A DNA stretch of 64,000 bases from Burkholderia guangdongensis (GTDB lineage: Bacteria; Pseudomonadota; Gammaproteobacteria; Burkholderiales; Burkholderiaceae): positions 533,811-597,810 of the forward strand of contig NZ_JACBNX010000001.1 of NCBI RefSeq assembly GCF_013403875.1, written 5' to 3'. Of the stretch, positions 33,413 through 42,267 are shown piece by piece (position 1 is the first letter of the stretch; each line of letters starts with the position of its first letter). The notes under the pieces were generated by a model that worked only from the letters and a program-made list of their open reading frames with translations, was not told where the DNA came from and searched no databases. A program made the translations under genes and the position numbers.

Positions 33413-35190
33413 TGGCCGCGCAGAAGAAGCCGCCCGTCGATGCGGTGATCGTCGGCTTCGGCTGGACCGGCGCGATCCTCGCGAAGGAACTGACCGAAGC
33501 GGGGCTGAAGGTCGTCGCGCTCGAGCGCGGCGAGTATCGCGACACGTATCCGGACGGCGCGTATCCGAACACGATCGACGAACTCACGTACAACATCCGC
33601 AAGAAGCTGTTCCTCGACCTGTCGAAGACAACCGTGTCGATCCGCCACACGAGCGCCGACACCGCGCTGCCGTACCGCCAGCTCGCGGCGTTCCTGCCGG
33701 GCGAGGGCGTCGGCGGCGCGGGGCTGCACTGGTCCGGCGTGCATTTCCGCATCGCGCCCGAGGAGCTGCGGCTGCGCAGCCATTACGAGGAGCGCTACGG
33801 GAAGAAGTTCATCCCCGAAGGGATGACGATCCAGGACAGCGGCGTCCGCTACGACGAGCTCGAGCCGTACTTCGATTTCGCGGAGAAGGTGTTCGGCACG
33901 TCGGGCCAGGCGTACAAGGTCAACGACCGGATCGTCGGCGACGGCAACGTGTTCGAGGCGAACCGCAGCGACGGCTTCCCGTTGCCCGCGCAACTGAACA
34001 CGTATTCCGCGCAGCGCTTTTACGACGCCGCGAAGTCGATCGGACTGCATCCGTACCGGCTGCCGTCCGCGAACACGTCGGGGCCGTATACGAACCCGTA
34101 CGGGGTGCAGATGGGCCCGTGCAACTTCTGCGGTTTCTGCAGCGGCTACGCGTGCTACATGTACTCGAAGGCGTCGCCGAACCTGAACATCCTGCCCGCG
34201 CTGAAACAGACGCCGAACTTCGAGCTGCGCACGAAGTGCCACGTGCTGCGCGTCGATCTCGACGACACGAAGACGCGTGCGACCGGCGTCACGTACGTCG
34301 ATCCGTCGGGGCGCGAGATCGCGCAGCCGGCCGATCTCGTGATCGTCGCCGCGTTCCAGTATCACAACGTGCACCTGCTGCTGCTGTCGGGCATCGGCAA
34401 GCCGTACGACCCGGTGTCGGGCGAAGGCGTCGTCGGGCGCAACTTCGCGTACCAGAACCTGTCGACGATCACCGCGTTCTTCGACAAGGACGTGTACACG
34501 AACCCGTTCGTCGGCGCGGGCGGCAACGGCGTCGCGGTCGACGACTTCAACGCGGACAACTTCGACCACGGCCCGCTCGGCTTCGTCGGCGGCTCGCCGA
34601 TGTGGGTGAACCAGGCGGGCGTGAAGCCGATCAGCGGGATCGCGACGCCGGCCGGCACGCCCGCGTGGGGCAGCGCGTGGAAGAAGGCGGTCAAGGACCA
34701 CTACGCGCACACGATCTCGATGGACGCGCACGGCACGAACATGGTCTACCGCGACGTCTATCTCGATCTCGATCCGACCTATCGCGACGCGTACGGCCAG
34801 CCATTGCTGCGGATGACGTTCGACTGGAAGGACAACGACATCAAAATGGCGCACTACGTGACTGACCAGATGAAGAAGATCGCGCAGGCGATGGGGCCGA
34901 AGGCGATCGGCGTCTATACGCGCGAGTTCGGCGCGCGCTTCGACACGCGCCGCTATCAGACGACGCACCTCGTCGGCGGCGCGGTGATGGGGATGGATCC
35001 GAAGACGAGCGTGCTGAATCGCTACCTGCAGTGCTGGGACGTGCACAACGTGTTCGTGATGGGCGCGTCCGCGTTCCCGCAGGGGATCGGCTACAACCCG
35101 ACGGGGCTCGCGGCGGCGCTCGCGTACTGGTCGGCGCGCGCGATCCGCGAGCAGTACCTGAAACATCCCGCTCCGCTGGTGAGCGCATGA
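33412..35190 (+). CDS. Gluconate 2-dehydrogenase flavoprotein subunit (GMC family)
   Basis: The 592-residue GMC oxidoreductase begins VIVGFGWTGAILAKELTEAGL, an FAD Rossmann motif, and ends with LAAALAYWSARAIREQYL. HLVGGAVMGMDPKTS is the GMC C-terminal signature. A cysteine-rich CNFCGFCSGYACYM near residue 240 recalls the Fe-S-type patch in FAD-GDH family members. It oxidises gluconate or related sugar acids in the periplasm and passes electrons to the cytochrome. It has no signal of its own, consistent with co-export with the Tat-borne small subunit. It overlaps the cytochrome gene by four bases (ATGA). Confidence 0.95.
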   Translation: MAAQKKPPVDAVIVGFGWTGAILAKELTEAGLKVVALERGEYRDTYPDGAYPNTIDELTYNIRKKLFLDLSKTTVSIRHTSADTALPYRQLAAFLPGEGVGGAGLHWSGVHFRIAPEELRLRSHYEERYGKKFIPEGMTIQDSGVRYDELEPYFDFAEKVFGTSGQAYKVNDRIVGDGNVFEANRSDGFPLPAQLNTYSAQRFYDAAKSIGLHPYRLPSANTSGPYTNPYGVQMGPCNFCGFCSGYACYMYSKASPNLNILPALKQTPNFELRTKCHVLRVDLDDTKTRATGVTYVDPSGREIAQPADLVIVAAFQYHNVHLLLLSGIGKPYDPVSGEGVVGRNFAYQNLSTITAFFDKDVYTNPFVGAGGNGVAVDDFNADNFDHGPLGFVGGSPMWVNQAGVKPISGIATPAGTPAWGSAWKKAVKDHYAHTISMDAHGTNMVYRDVYLDLDPTYRDAYGQPLLRMTFDWKDNDIKMAHYVTDQMKKIAQAMGPKAIGVYTREFGARFDTRRYQTTHLVGGAVMGMDPKTSVLNRYLQCWDVHNVFVMGASAFPQGIGYNPTGLAAALAYWSARAIREQYLKHPAPLVSA

Positions 35191-36641
35191 AGACGATCGT
35201 GACAGGCATCGCGTGCGCCGCGCGTGCGCGACGGGTGTCGCGCGCGATCGCATGCGCGGCGGTCGGGCTCGCGGCGGCGGCTGCATTCGGGGCAGCCGCG
35301 GCGTCGGCGGCGGTCGCGGCATCCGGCACCGTGCCTGCCGTACCTGCTGCGCTAGCTGCGCTTGCCGTGCCTGCCGTGCCTGCCGCGTCTGCGTCCGACC
35401 CGCTCGTCGCGCGCGGCGAATACCTCGCGCGCGCGGGCGACTGCATCGCGTGCCATACCTCGGCGGGCGGCAAGCCGTTCGCGGGCGGCCTGAAGTTCGC
35501 GACGCCGATCGGCGGGATCTATTCGACGAACATCACGCCCGATCCGGACACCGGGATCGGCCAGTGGACGCTCGACGACTTCGACCGCGCGCTGCGCTCG
35601 GGCATGCGCAAGGACGGCGACACGATGTATCCGGCGATGCCGTATCCGTCGTACGCGCGGCTGACCGGCGACGACGTGAAGGCGCTGTATGCGTACTTCA
35701 TGCGCGGCGTCGCGCCGGTGCATCAGGCGAACCGCAGGGTCGACATCGTCTGGCCGCTGTCGATGCGCTGGCCGCTCGCGATCTGGCGCAAGCTGTACGC
35801 GCCGGCGCCGAAGCCGTTCGATGCGAGCGCGTACCCGGATGCGATCGTCGCGCGCGGCGCGTATCTGGTGCAGGGGCTCGGCCACTGCGGCGCGTGCCAC
35901 ACGCCGCGCGCGCCGACGATGCAGGAACGCGCGCTGACCGACGCGGATGGCCCCGACTATCTGGCGGGCGGCGCGGCGGTCGACGGCTGGGTGCCGACGA
36001 GCCTGCGCGGCGAGCAGCGCACCGGGCTCGGCGGCTGGACCGACACATCGATCGTGCAGTTCCTGAAGACGGGCCGCACGCTGCATACGGCCGCGTTCGG
36101 CGGGATGACCGATGTGGTCGTCCACAGCATGCAGCACATGACCGACGAGGATCTGGCCGCGATCGCGCGCTACCTGAAGACGCTCGCGCCGCGCAATCCG
36201 GACGGCGCGCCGTACCAGTACGATGCGGCCGTCGCGCAGGCGCTGCGCGCGGGCGACGCGAGCGCGCGGGGCGCGGCGGTCTACCGCGACAACTGCATGG
36301 CCTGCCACCGCAGCGACGGGCGCGGCTACACGCGCGTGTTTCCGGCGCTCGGCGGCAACCCGGTCGTGCAGGACGCCGATCCGGCGTCGCTGATCCACGT
36401 CGTGCTCGAGGGCGCCGCGCTGCAGGGCACGCTCACCGCGCCGTCGACGTTCACGATGCCGGCGTTCGGCTGGCGGTTGTCGGACGAGGACGTGGCCGAC
36501 GTCGTCACGTTCGTGCGCACGAGCTGGGGCAACGCCGGCGCGCCGGTCACGGCCGCGCAGGTCGCGAAAATCCGCAAGACGGTGCCGGCGACGCGTCCGG
36601 AGCCGCCGCCGGGCGCGCGCTACCCGCAAGCGACGGGCTGA
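35187..36641 (+). CDS. Gluconate dehydrogenase cytochrome c subunit (three haem sites)
   Basis: The 484-residue protein has a signal segment followed by a low-complexity Ala/Pro linker, then three c-type haem sites: CIACH, CGACH and CMACH at about residues 88, 235 and 370. This is the membrane-facing cytochrome of the three-part dehydrogenase and hands electrons to ubiquinone or oxidase. Other landmarks are GGIYSTNITPDPDTGIG and a C-terminal PATRPEPPPGARYP tail. Translation is coupled to the flavoprotein. The N-terminal repeat-rich region (residues about 25-70) is unusually long. Confidence 0.94.
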   Translation: MKTIVTGIACAARARRVSRAIACAAVGLAAAAAFGAAAASAAVAASGTVPAVPAALAALAVPAVPAASASDPLVARGEYLARAGDCIACHTSAGGKPFAGGLKFATPIGGIYSTNITPDPDTGIGQWTLDDFDRALRSGMRKDGDTMYPAMPYPSYARLTGDDVKALYAYFMRGVAPVHQANRRVDIVWPLSMRWPLAIWRKLYAPAPKPFDASAYPDAIVARGAYLVQGLGHCGACHTPRAPTMQERALTDADGPDYLAGGAAVDGWVPTSLRGEQRTGLGGWTDTSIVQFLKTGRTLHTAAFGGMTDVVVHSMQHMTDEDLAAIARYLKTLAPRNPDGAPYQYDAAVAQALRAGDASARGAAVYRDNCMACHRSDGRGYTRVFPALGGNPVVQDADPASLIHVVLEGAALQGTLTAPSTFTMPAFGWRLSDEDVADVVTFVRTSWGNAGAPVTAAQVAKIRKTVPATRPEPPPGARYPQATG

Positions 36642-36774
36642 GCGGTCGGCGGGCGGCGGCACGGCGCTCGCCCGCGGTGCTCGCCGAAGTACTCGCCCGA
36701 AGTACCACCATTTCCCGGCGCGATCCCTTATCCTCTCTACCTTACTAAACGTTTACGTTGCCAAGGGAGAGGGG

Positions 36775-38511
36775 ATGCCTCATGACGTCAGCCTGATTGC
36801 GCTGCTCGCGGCCGGTTTTGGTCTCGCGATGCTGTTCGGATACCTTGCATCGCTGCTGAAGATGTCGCCGCTCGTCGGCTATCTGCTCGCCGGCATCGTG
36901 ATCGGGCCCGGCACGCCCGGATTCGTCGGCGACGTCGCGCTCGCGCAGCAGCTCGCCGAGATCGGCGTGATGCTGCTGATGTTCGGCGTCGGCCTGCATT
37001 TCTCGCTCGGCGATCTGCTCGCGGTGCGCAAGATCGCGCTGCCCGGCGCGATCGTGCAGATCACGGTCGCGACGCTGCTCGGCGGTGCGCTCGCGCTGCT
37101 GTGGGGCTGGAACATGGGCGCGGCGCTCGTGTTCGGGCTCGCGCTGTCGGTTGCGAGCACCGTCGTGCTGCTGCGCGCGCTCGAAGGGCGCGGGCTCGTC
37201 GAAACCCTGAACGGGCGGATCGCGATCGGCTGGCTCGTCGTCGAGGATCTCGTGATGGTGGTCGTGCTCGTGCTGCTGCCGCCCGTCGCCGCGCTGCTCG
37301 GCGGCACGCACGCGGCGGGCGGCGCCGACGTATGGTCCACGCTCGGCATGACGTTCGTGAAGGTCGCCGCGTTCATCGCGCTGATGCTCGTCGTGGGCAA
37401 GCGCGTGTTTCCGCGTGTGCTGTGGCTCGTCGCGCGCACCGGCTCGCGCGAGCTGTTCACGCTGTGCATGATCGCGGCGGCGGTCGGCGTCGCGTACGGT
37501 GCCGCGAAGCTGTTCGACGTATCGTTCGCGCTCGGCGCGTTCTTCGCCGGGATGATGCTGCGCGAATCCGAGTTCAGCCGCCGCGCGGCCGACGAGACGC
37601 TGCCGCTGCGCGACGCGTTCTCGGTGCTGTTCTTCATCTCGGTCGGGATGTTGTTCGATCCGCGCGTGCTCGTCGACGCGCCGCTGCGCGTGATCGAGGC
37701 CGCGGCGGTCGTGCTGGTCGGCAAGACGCTCGCGGCCATCGCGCTGGTGCTCGCGTTCCGCTATCCGCTGAACACCGCGCTGACGGTCGGCGCGGGGCTC
37801 GCGCAGATCGGCGAATTCTCGTTCATCCTCGCGGGGCTCGGCCACGCGCTCGGGCTGCTGTCCGCCGACGGGTTGAGCCTGATCCTCGCGGTCGCGCTGA
37901 TCTCGATCGCGCTGAACACGCTCGTGTTCGCGACGATCGAGCCGGCGCTCGCGTGGATTCGCCGGCATTCGGCGTTCGCGCGCCGGCTCGAGGCGCGCGA
38001 CGATCCGCTCGCCGCGCTGCCGGTGTCGACGCCGCCCACGCATCTGACCGGGCAGGTCGTGATCGTCGGCTACGGGCGCGTCGGCGCGCGGATCGCACAG
38101 GCGCTCGACGAGCGCGGGATCGCGTACGTCGTCGTCGAGCAGAATCGCGAGACGGTCGAGAAGCTGCGCGCGGACGGCGTCGCGGCGGTGTCCGGCGACG
38201 CGGTCGAGCCGATCGTGCTCGTGCAGGCGCACGTCGCGCGCGCGGGGATGCTCGTCGTCACGCTGCCGGACGCGTTCGACGTGCGGCAGATCGTCGACAC
38301 GTCGCGCACGCTGAATCCGTCGCTCGAGGTCGCGCTGTGCACGAACAGCGCGGACGAAGCCGAACTGCTCGGGCGCGATGGCATCGGCACGGTGTTCATG
38401 GCGGAGACGGAACTGGCGCACGGGATGACGGAGCATGTGCTGGCGCGGATGGGCGGAGGGGGCGAAGGGGACGAAGAGCAGCAGCGGCGGCGGGCGATGG
38501 CTGCGCATTGA
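36775..38511 (+). CDS. Cation:proton antiporter with RCK domain (KefB/YbaL type)
   Basis: The 578-residue protein has about 12 membrane helices of the CPA2 type (LIALLAAGFGLAMLFGYLASLLKMSPLVGYLLAGIVIGPG...), then a TrkA-N NAD-binding domain from about residue 425 (VVIVGYGRVGARIAQALDERG). It resembles E. coli YbaL/KefB, potassium or sodium efflux systems. It has an inner-membrane location with a cytosolic regulatory domain. Its last 116 bases overlap the end of the FtsI-like gene on the other strand. An ATG at 36775 follows AGGGAGAGGGG. Confidence 0.92.
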   Translation: MPHDVSLIALLAAGFGLAMLFGYLASLLKMSPLVGYLLAGIVIGPGTPGFVGDVALAQQLAEIGVMLLMFGVGLHFSLGDLLAVRKIALPGAIVQITVATLLGGALALLWGWNMGAALVFGLALSVASTVVLLRALEGRGLVETLNGRIAIGWLVVEDLVMVVVLVLLPPVAALLGGTHAAGGADVWSTLGMTFVKVAAFIALMLVVGKRVFPRVLWLVARTGSRELFTLCMIAAAVGVAYGAAKLFDVSFALGAFFAGMMLRESEFSRRAADETLPLRDAFSVLFFISVGMLFDPRVLVDAPLRVIEAAAVVLVGKTLAAIALVLAFRYPLNTALTVGAGLAQIGEFSFILAGLGHALGLLSADGLSLILAVALISIALNTLVFATIEPALAWIRRHSAFARRLEARDDPLAALPVSTPPTHLTGQVVIVGYGRVGARIAQALDERGIAYVVVEQNRETVEKLRADGVAAVSGDAVEPIVLVQAHVARAGMLVVTLPDAFDVRQIVDTSRTLNPSLEVALCTNSADEAELLGRDGIGTVFMAETELAHGMTEHVLARMGGGGEGDEEQQRRRAMAAH

Positions 38512-40279
38512 GATCCCGCTCGACCGGCGCATCCGGCGGCACGCCGAGCAATTGCAGCGCGCCGCTCGTCACCGACGAGAACACCGGCCCGGCGACCGTG
38601 CCGCCGTAATATCCTTTGCCACCGGGCTCGTCGATCATCACTGCGACGATCAGCCGCGGGTCGCTCATCGGCGCCATCCCGGCGAACAGCGCGCGGTACT
38701 TGCCCTTCGCGTACGACGCGCCGACCTGCTTGCGCGCGGTGCCGGTCTTGCCGCCGATCCGGTAGCCGTCGACGCGCGCTGCGCGGCCGGTGCCGCCTTC
38801 ACCCACCGCCATTTCGAGCATCGACCGGATCGCGGCGGCGGTCGCCGGCGTCGTCACGCGATGGCCGGGCGGCGCACCGTCGCCGGACGTGCCGGCGGTT
38901 CGCAGCAGCGACACCGGGTGCAGCACGCCGTCGCCCGCGTACGCGGTATACATCTGCGCGATTTGCAGCAGCGACATCGACAGCCCATAGCCGTACGCCA
39001 TCGTCGCCTGCTCGATCGGCCGCCAGCGCTTGTACGGCCGCAGACGCCCGGACGCGACGCCCGGAAACGCGAGATCCGGCGCGTGGCCGATGCCGTATTC
39101 CTGATATTTGTCCCAGATCGTTCGCGCGGGCAGGTTCAGCGCGAGCTTCGCGAGCGCGACGTTGCTCGATTTCTGCAGCGCCTGCGCGACGGTCAGCGTG
39201 CCGTGGTTCGACGTGTCGTGGATCACGGCCGGCCCGATCTTGTACCAGCCCGGCGACGTGTCGATCACGGTCTGCGGCCGCACCTTGCCGGCGTCGAGCG
39301 ACAGCGCGACGACGAGCGGCTTGATCGTCGAGCCCGGCTCGAACGTGTCGATCACCGCGCGGTTGCGCAGTTGCTGGCCGGTCAGCCGCGTGCGGTCGTT
39401 CGGATCGAAGCTCGGGTAGTTCGCGAGCGCGAGGATCTCGCCGTTCTTCGCGTCGAGCACGACGACGCTGCCCGCCTGCGCATGGTTCGCGACCACCGCG
39501 GCCTTCAGCTGGCTGAACGCGAGCTGCTGGATCCGGCGGTCGATCGTCAGCTCGATCGTCGCGCCGTGCAGCGCGGGCACGAGCGGTCGCGTGTCGGACA
39601 CGATGCGGCCGAGCCGGTCGCGGATCACCTCGCGCTGGCCGGCGATGCCGGACAGGCGGCCGTTGGTCGCGAGCTCGACGCCTTCCTGCCCCCGATCCTC
39701 GACGTTCGTGAAGCCGACCACGTGCGCCGCCGATTCGCCTTCCGGATAGAAGCGCTTCGAGTCGGCGATCTGCGTGATGCCGTCGATGCCGAGCGTGTCG
39801 ATGCGGCTCGCGGTGTCGGGGTCGATCTGGCGCTTGAGCAGCACGAACGAGCGGTCGTTCGCGAGGCGCCGCTTCAGCTCGGCGAGCGGCATGTCGAGGA
39901 GCTTCGCGAGCGGCGGATGATCGCGCTCGGCGACGCGCTTCGGGTTCGCCCAGATTTCATAGGTCGCGAGGCTGACCGCGAGCAGCGCGCCGTTGCGCTC
40001 GACGATGCTGCCGCGCGTCGCGCCGAGGGCGATCGTGCGCTGATAGCGCTTCTGACCCTGGCCGGCGTAGAAGTCCTGGTTCGCGACCTGCACCCAGAAC
40101 GCGCGCGCGATCAGCGCGGCGAATGCGACGAACGCGACGATCACGATGAACTTCGAGCGCCACATCGGCAGCCGCGACGCGAGCATCGGGTTCTGCGTGC
40201 CGGCGGCGTACGGGGAGGCGGGGCGAGGTGGTTTTTTCACGCGCATGCGAGGGGTCGGTCCGGGCAGGGCGTGCGTCAT
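38396..40279 (-). CDS. FtsI-like peptidoglycan transpeptidase (class B PBP), extra copy
   Basis: The 627-residue protein has one N-terminal membrane helix (residues about 40-64), the PBP dimerisation domain and the transpeptidase domain. Active-site motifs are STIKP (catalytic Ser), SSN in KSSNVALAKLAL and KTG in GGKTGTARK. It lies alone, away from the division-and-wall cluster where the main ftsI sits, so it is an additional copy. The C-terminal tail (about residues 590-627, Pro/Ala/Leu-Arg-Pro rich) is read from the antisense of the ybaL-like gene. A promoter CCGACA-N18-TACAAT lies at 40330-40301. Confidence 0.9.
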   Translation of the reverse strand: MTHALPGPTPRMRVKKPPRPASPYAAGTQNPMLASRLPMWRSKFIVIVAFVAFAALIARAFWVQVANQDFYAGQGQKRYQRTIALGATRGSIVERNGALLAVSLATYEIWANPKRVAERDHPPLAKLLDMPLAELKRRLANDRSFVLLKRQIDPDTASRIDTLGIDGITQIADSKRFYPEGESAAHVVGFTNVEDRGQEGVELATNGRLSGIAGQREVIRDRLGRIVSDTRPLVPALHGATIELTIDRRIQQLAFSQLKAAVVANHAQAGSVVVLDAKNGEILALANYPSFDPNDRTRLTGQQLRNRAVIDTFEPGSTIKPLVVALSLDAGKVRPQTVIDTSPGWYKIGPAVIHDTSNHGTLTVAQALQKSSNVALAKLALNLPARTIWDKYQEYGIGHAPDLAFPGVASGRLRPYKRWRPIEQATMAYGYGLSMSLLQIAQMYTAYAGDGVLHPVSLLRTAGTSGDGAPPGHRVTTPATAAAIRSMLEMAVGEGGTGRAARVDGYRIGGKTGTARKQVGASYAKGKYRALFAGMAPMSDPRLIVAVMIDEPGGKGYYGGTVAGPVFSSVTSGALQLLGVPPDAPVERDLNAQPSPAAAAALRPLRPLRPSAPAHAPSSRAPVPSPP

Positions 40280-40300
40280 CGCGCACGCGCAAATGACAGA

Positions 40301-40330
40301 ATTGTAATGAAAAAGTAATTAAATTGTCGG
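40301..40330 (-). promoter_or_regulatory. Promoter candidate for the FtsI-like gene
   Basis: On the minus strand CCGACA (40330-40325) and TACAAT (40306-40301) have an 18-base spacer. The expected 5' leader is short, about 15 bases. Confidence 0.4.
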
Positions 40331-40526
40331 GAAATCGGTATGCCGACTGGAACCGGGCGAGCGAAGGTGCAACGCGGAGGGCGGGAGGCTGGAGGACGGA
40401 CGAAAGGACGAACGGATAGCGATGCGGACGGTCAGCGCGTTCCGCGATGGCGCGTTTGCGCACCATTCCCGAAATGCGCCGCAGCATTGTTGCGGTGCGC
40501 ATTAAATGACCGTCAGGTTGGAATAT

Positions 40527-40555
40527 AAAAAACGCCCCATAATGGAGCGTTTTTT
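40527..40555. terminator. Bidirectional intrinsic terminator
   Basis: The symmetric element AAAAAACGC-C-CCA-TAA-TGG-A-GCGTTTTTT has a 12-pair stem with one C-A mismatch and U-runs on both strands, so it can end transcription either way. It serves the unknown gene at 40620 from the right. Confidence 0.85.
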
Positions 40556-40619
40556 AAAATCAGGGTATTAAGGAAAAATCCGCAATCTGATAAAAGGCGG
40601 AATCCCGGCTGAAAAGATT

Positions 40620-40985
40620 CTATCGATCGACGTGAATAAAACCTTCGTGCTCGGGCGCCTTGGTGCACGTATCGACGGCCTGCAGCCGCCATGCACCACG
40701 CGTGTGCCGGCCGGTGATCACGGCGGTGCCTTGCTCGCGCCGATTGTCGGCCGCACGCTGCGTCGCCGCATACGACAGCCCCTGGAGCCGGCAGACGGCC
40801 TTGCCGCTGTCGGCCGCGCACAATGCCATCGTGCCCTCGACTTCCTTGACCTTGCCCCACGTCGGCAGGTCGATGCCCTGATGTGCCTCGCGAGACCACA
40901 ACCCTTCGTCGGTGTCGACCCACAGCACCGCGAAGGACTGACGGGTTGCTGAATCGTTGCCATTGATCCGAATGGTGAGGCGCAT
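40620..40985 (-). CDS. Unknown 121-residue protein
   Basis: The protein starts MRLTIRINGNDSATRQSFAVLWVD and has no family I recognise. It is predicted soluble and mixed alpha/beta, with three cysteines (ALCAAD, VCRLQG, DTCTKA) but no clear metal motif. AGGAG lies eight bases before the ATG at 40985. A promoter (TTGTAT/TAGACT) and a terminator bound it, so it appears to be an independent transcript. GC content upstream is low, which hints at acquired DNA. Confidence 0.7.
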   Translation of the reverse strand: MRLTIRINGNDSATRQSFAVLWVDTDEGLWSREAHQGIDLPTWGKVKEVEGTMALCAADSGKAVCRLQGLSYAATQRAADNRREQGTAVITGRHTRGAWRLQAVDTCTKAPEHEGFIHVDR

Positions 40986-41295
40986 TGAATCGTCTCCTGT
41001 GAAAAATGACGTGATCGACCGTGTCCAAGTCCAACAGTCTAGAGAACGCATGGATAAATACAAGGCGCATTGCGGAATAACGATATCGCCGCGCCATCCG
41101 TTATCACGATGATCGATAAATAGCGTCCGATGAATGCCTTCGCAAGTATGCATCGCATGAATTGTCCGACATTCGAATGATTCATTTGTCTCATCTTTGA
41201 CGACTGCTTACGCTAGCGGTCGGAGACGAGGCGGGTCTGACGAACGTCCGCCGAGGGCACGAACCCGGACAGATATCCCAAACAAGGAGAGATCG
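40986..41295. other. AT-rich divergent gap, unknown gene and cyclase operon
   Basis: The gap holds the promoter at 41036-41063, the palindrome CATTCGAATG near 41171 and a purine-rich ribosome site (AAGGAGAG) just before the cyclase start at 41296. No gene is supported. Confidence 0.55.
41036..41063 (-). promoter_or_regulatory. Promoter of the unknown gene
   Basis: Minus strand: TTGTAT (41063-41058), 16-base spacer, TAGACT (41041-41036); about 45 bases before the start codon. Confidence 0.45.
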
Positions 41296-42261
41296 ATGGA
41301 ATCGAAAAACGTTCCGCAAGTGGCCGAACTGCTGCGCGATTCACCGAAGAACTGGGGCAAATGGGGGCCGGACGACGAGGTCGGCTCGCTGAACTATCTG
41401 ACTCAGGCCGAGGCGCTGCGCGGCGTCGCGGCGGTGCGCTCCGGCAAGACGTTCACGCTGCAGATCCAGATGGGCCGCCCGGGCGGCGACCCCGTCTGGC
41501 CGGGCCGCTCGCAGGCGTGCCGGATGAACGTGATGGACAAGGGCCATTACATGTGCGGCAAAGGGCCGCTGTTCCCAGGGCTCGCCGAATACGCGGACGA
41601 CATGATGATCATGTATCTGCAGGGCTCGACGCAGTACGACGCGCTCGGCCACGTCTGGTATGACGATCAACTGTGGAACGGCTACGACGCGAAATCGACG
41701 ATCGGCGGCCTCGAGAAGGCGAGCGTGCTGCCGATCGCGGAGCGCGGCGTCGTCGGGCGCGGCGTGCTGATCGACATCGCGCGCCATCGCGGCAAGACGG
41801 TGCTCGATCGCGGCGAGACGTTCACGCACCGCGACCTGCTCGCGGCGGCCGAAGCGCAGGGCGTCAGGATCGAGAAGCGCGACGTGCTCGTGGTCCGCAC
41901 CGGCTGGATCGGCGCGTTCTATGCGTGCGAGAACAAGGCCGAGTTCTACAAGGACTTCATCGAGCCGGGCCTGACGTACAGCCCGGAGCTCGTCGAGTGG
42001 TTCAAGGACATGGAGATCCCGAACCTGGTGACCGACACCATCGCGAACGAGGTCACGGTCGACCCGAACTCGGGCGTCGTGCTGCCGCTGCACAATGCGC
42101 TGATGCGGAATCTCGGCGTGACGCTGACCGAGATCGCGCAGCTCGATCCGCTCGCCGCCGACTGCGCGGACGACGGGCAGTGGACGTTCCTGTACACGGC
42201 GGCGCCGCTGAAGGTCGTCAACGGCAGCGGCGCGCCGGTGAATCCGGTGGTCATCAAGTAA
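41296..42261 (+). CDS. Cyclase family protein (kynurenine formamidase-like fold)
   Basis: The 321-residue protein belongs to the cyclase/KynB-like metal hydrolase family: WGPDDEVGSLNYLTQAEA, then the metal region QGSTQYDALGHVWYD (residues 109-123), and TDTIANEVT with LPLHNALMRNLGVTLTEI later. The usual site reads HxGTHxDxxxH; here it reads Q109-G-S-T-Q113-Y-D115-A-L-G-H119, so two His are Gln. This occurs, from memory, in a subfamily of long cyclases. Its job is inferred as hydrolysis or dehydration of a ring or amide. It is 6 bases upstream of the ligase gene, so both are surely cotranscribed. AAGGAGAG precedes the ATG. Confidence 0.88.
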   Translation: MESKNVPQVAELLRDSPKNWGKWGPDDEVGSLNYLTQAEALRGVAAVRSGKTFTLQIQMGRPGGDPVWPGRSQACRMNVMDKGHYMCGKGPLFPGLAEYADDMMIMYLQGSTQYDALGHVWYDDQLWNGYDAKSTIGGLEKASVLPIAERGVVGRGVLIDIARHRGKTVLDRGETFTHRDLLAAAEAQGVRIEKRDVLVVRTGWIGAFYACENKAEFYKDFIEPGLTYSPELVEWFKDMEIPNLVTDTIANEVTVDPNSGVVLPLHNALMRNLGVTLTEIAQLDPLAADCADDGQWTFLYTAAPLKVVNGSGAPVNPVVIK

Positions 42262-42267
42262 CCCGCC

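Larger units (their letters stand above)
40280..40619. other. Gap between the FtsI-like gene and the unknown gene
   Basis: It holds the promoter just listed, a two-way terminator at 40527-40555 and GC-rich filler from about 40360 to 40460. No additional gene is supported. Confidence 0.6.
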
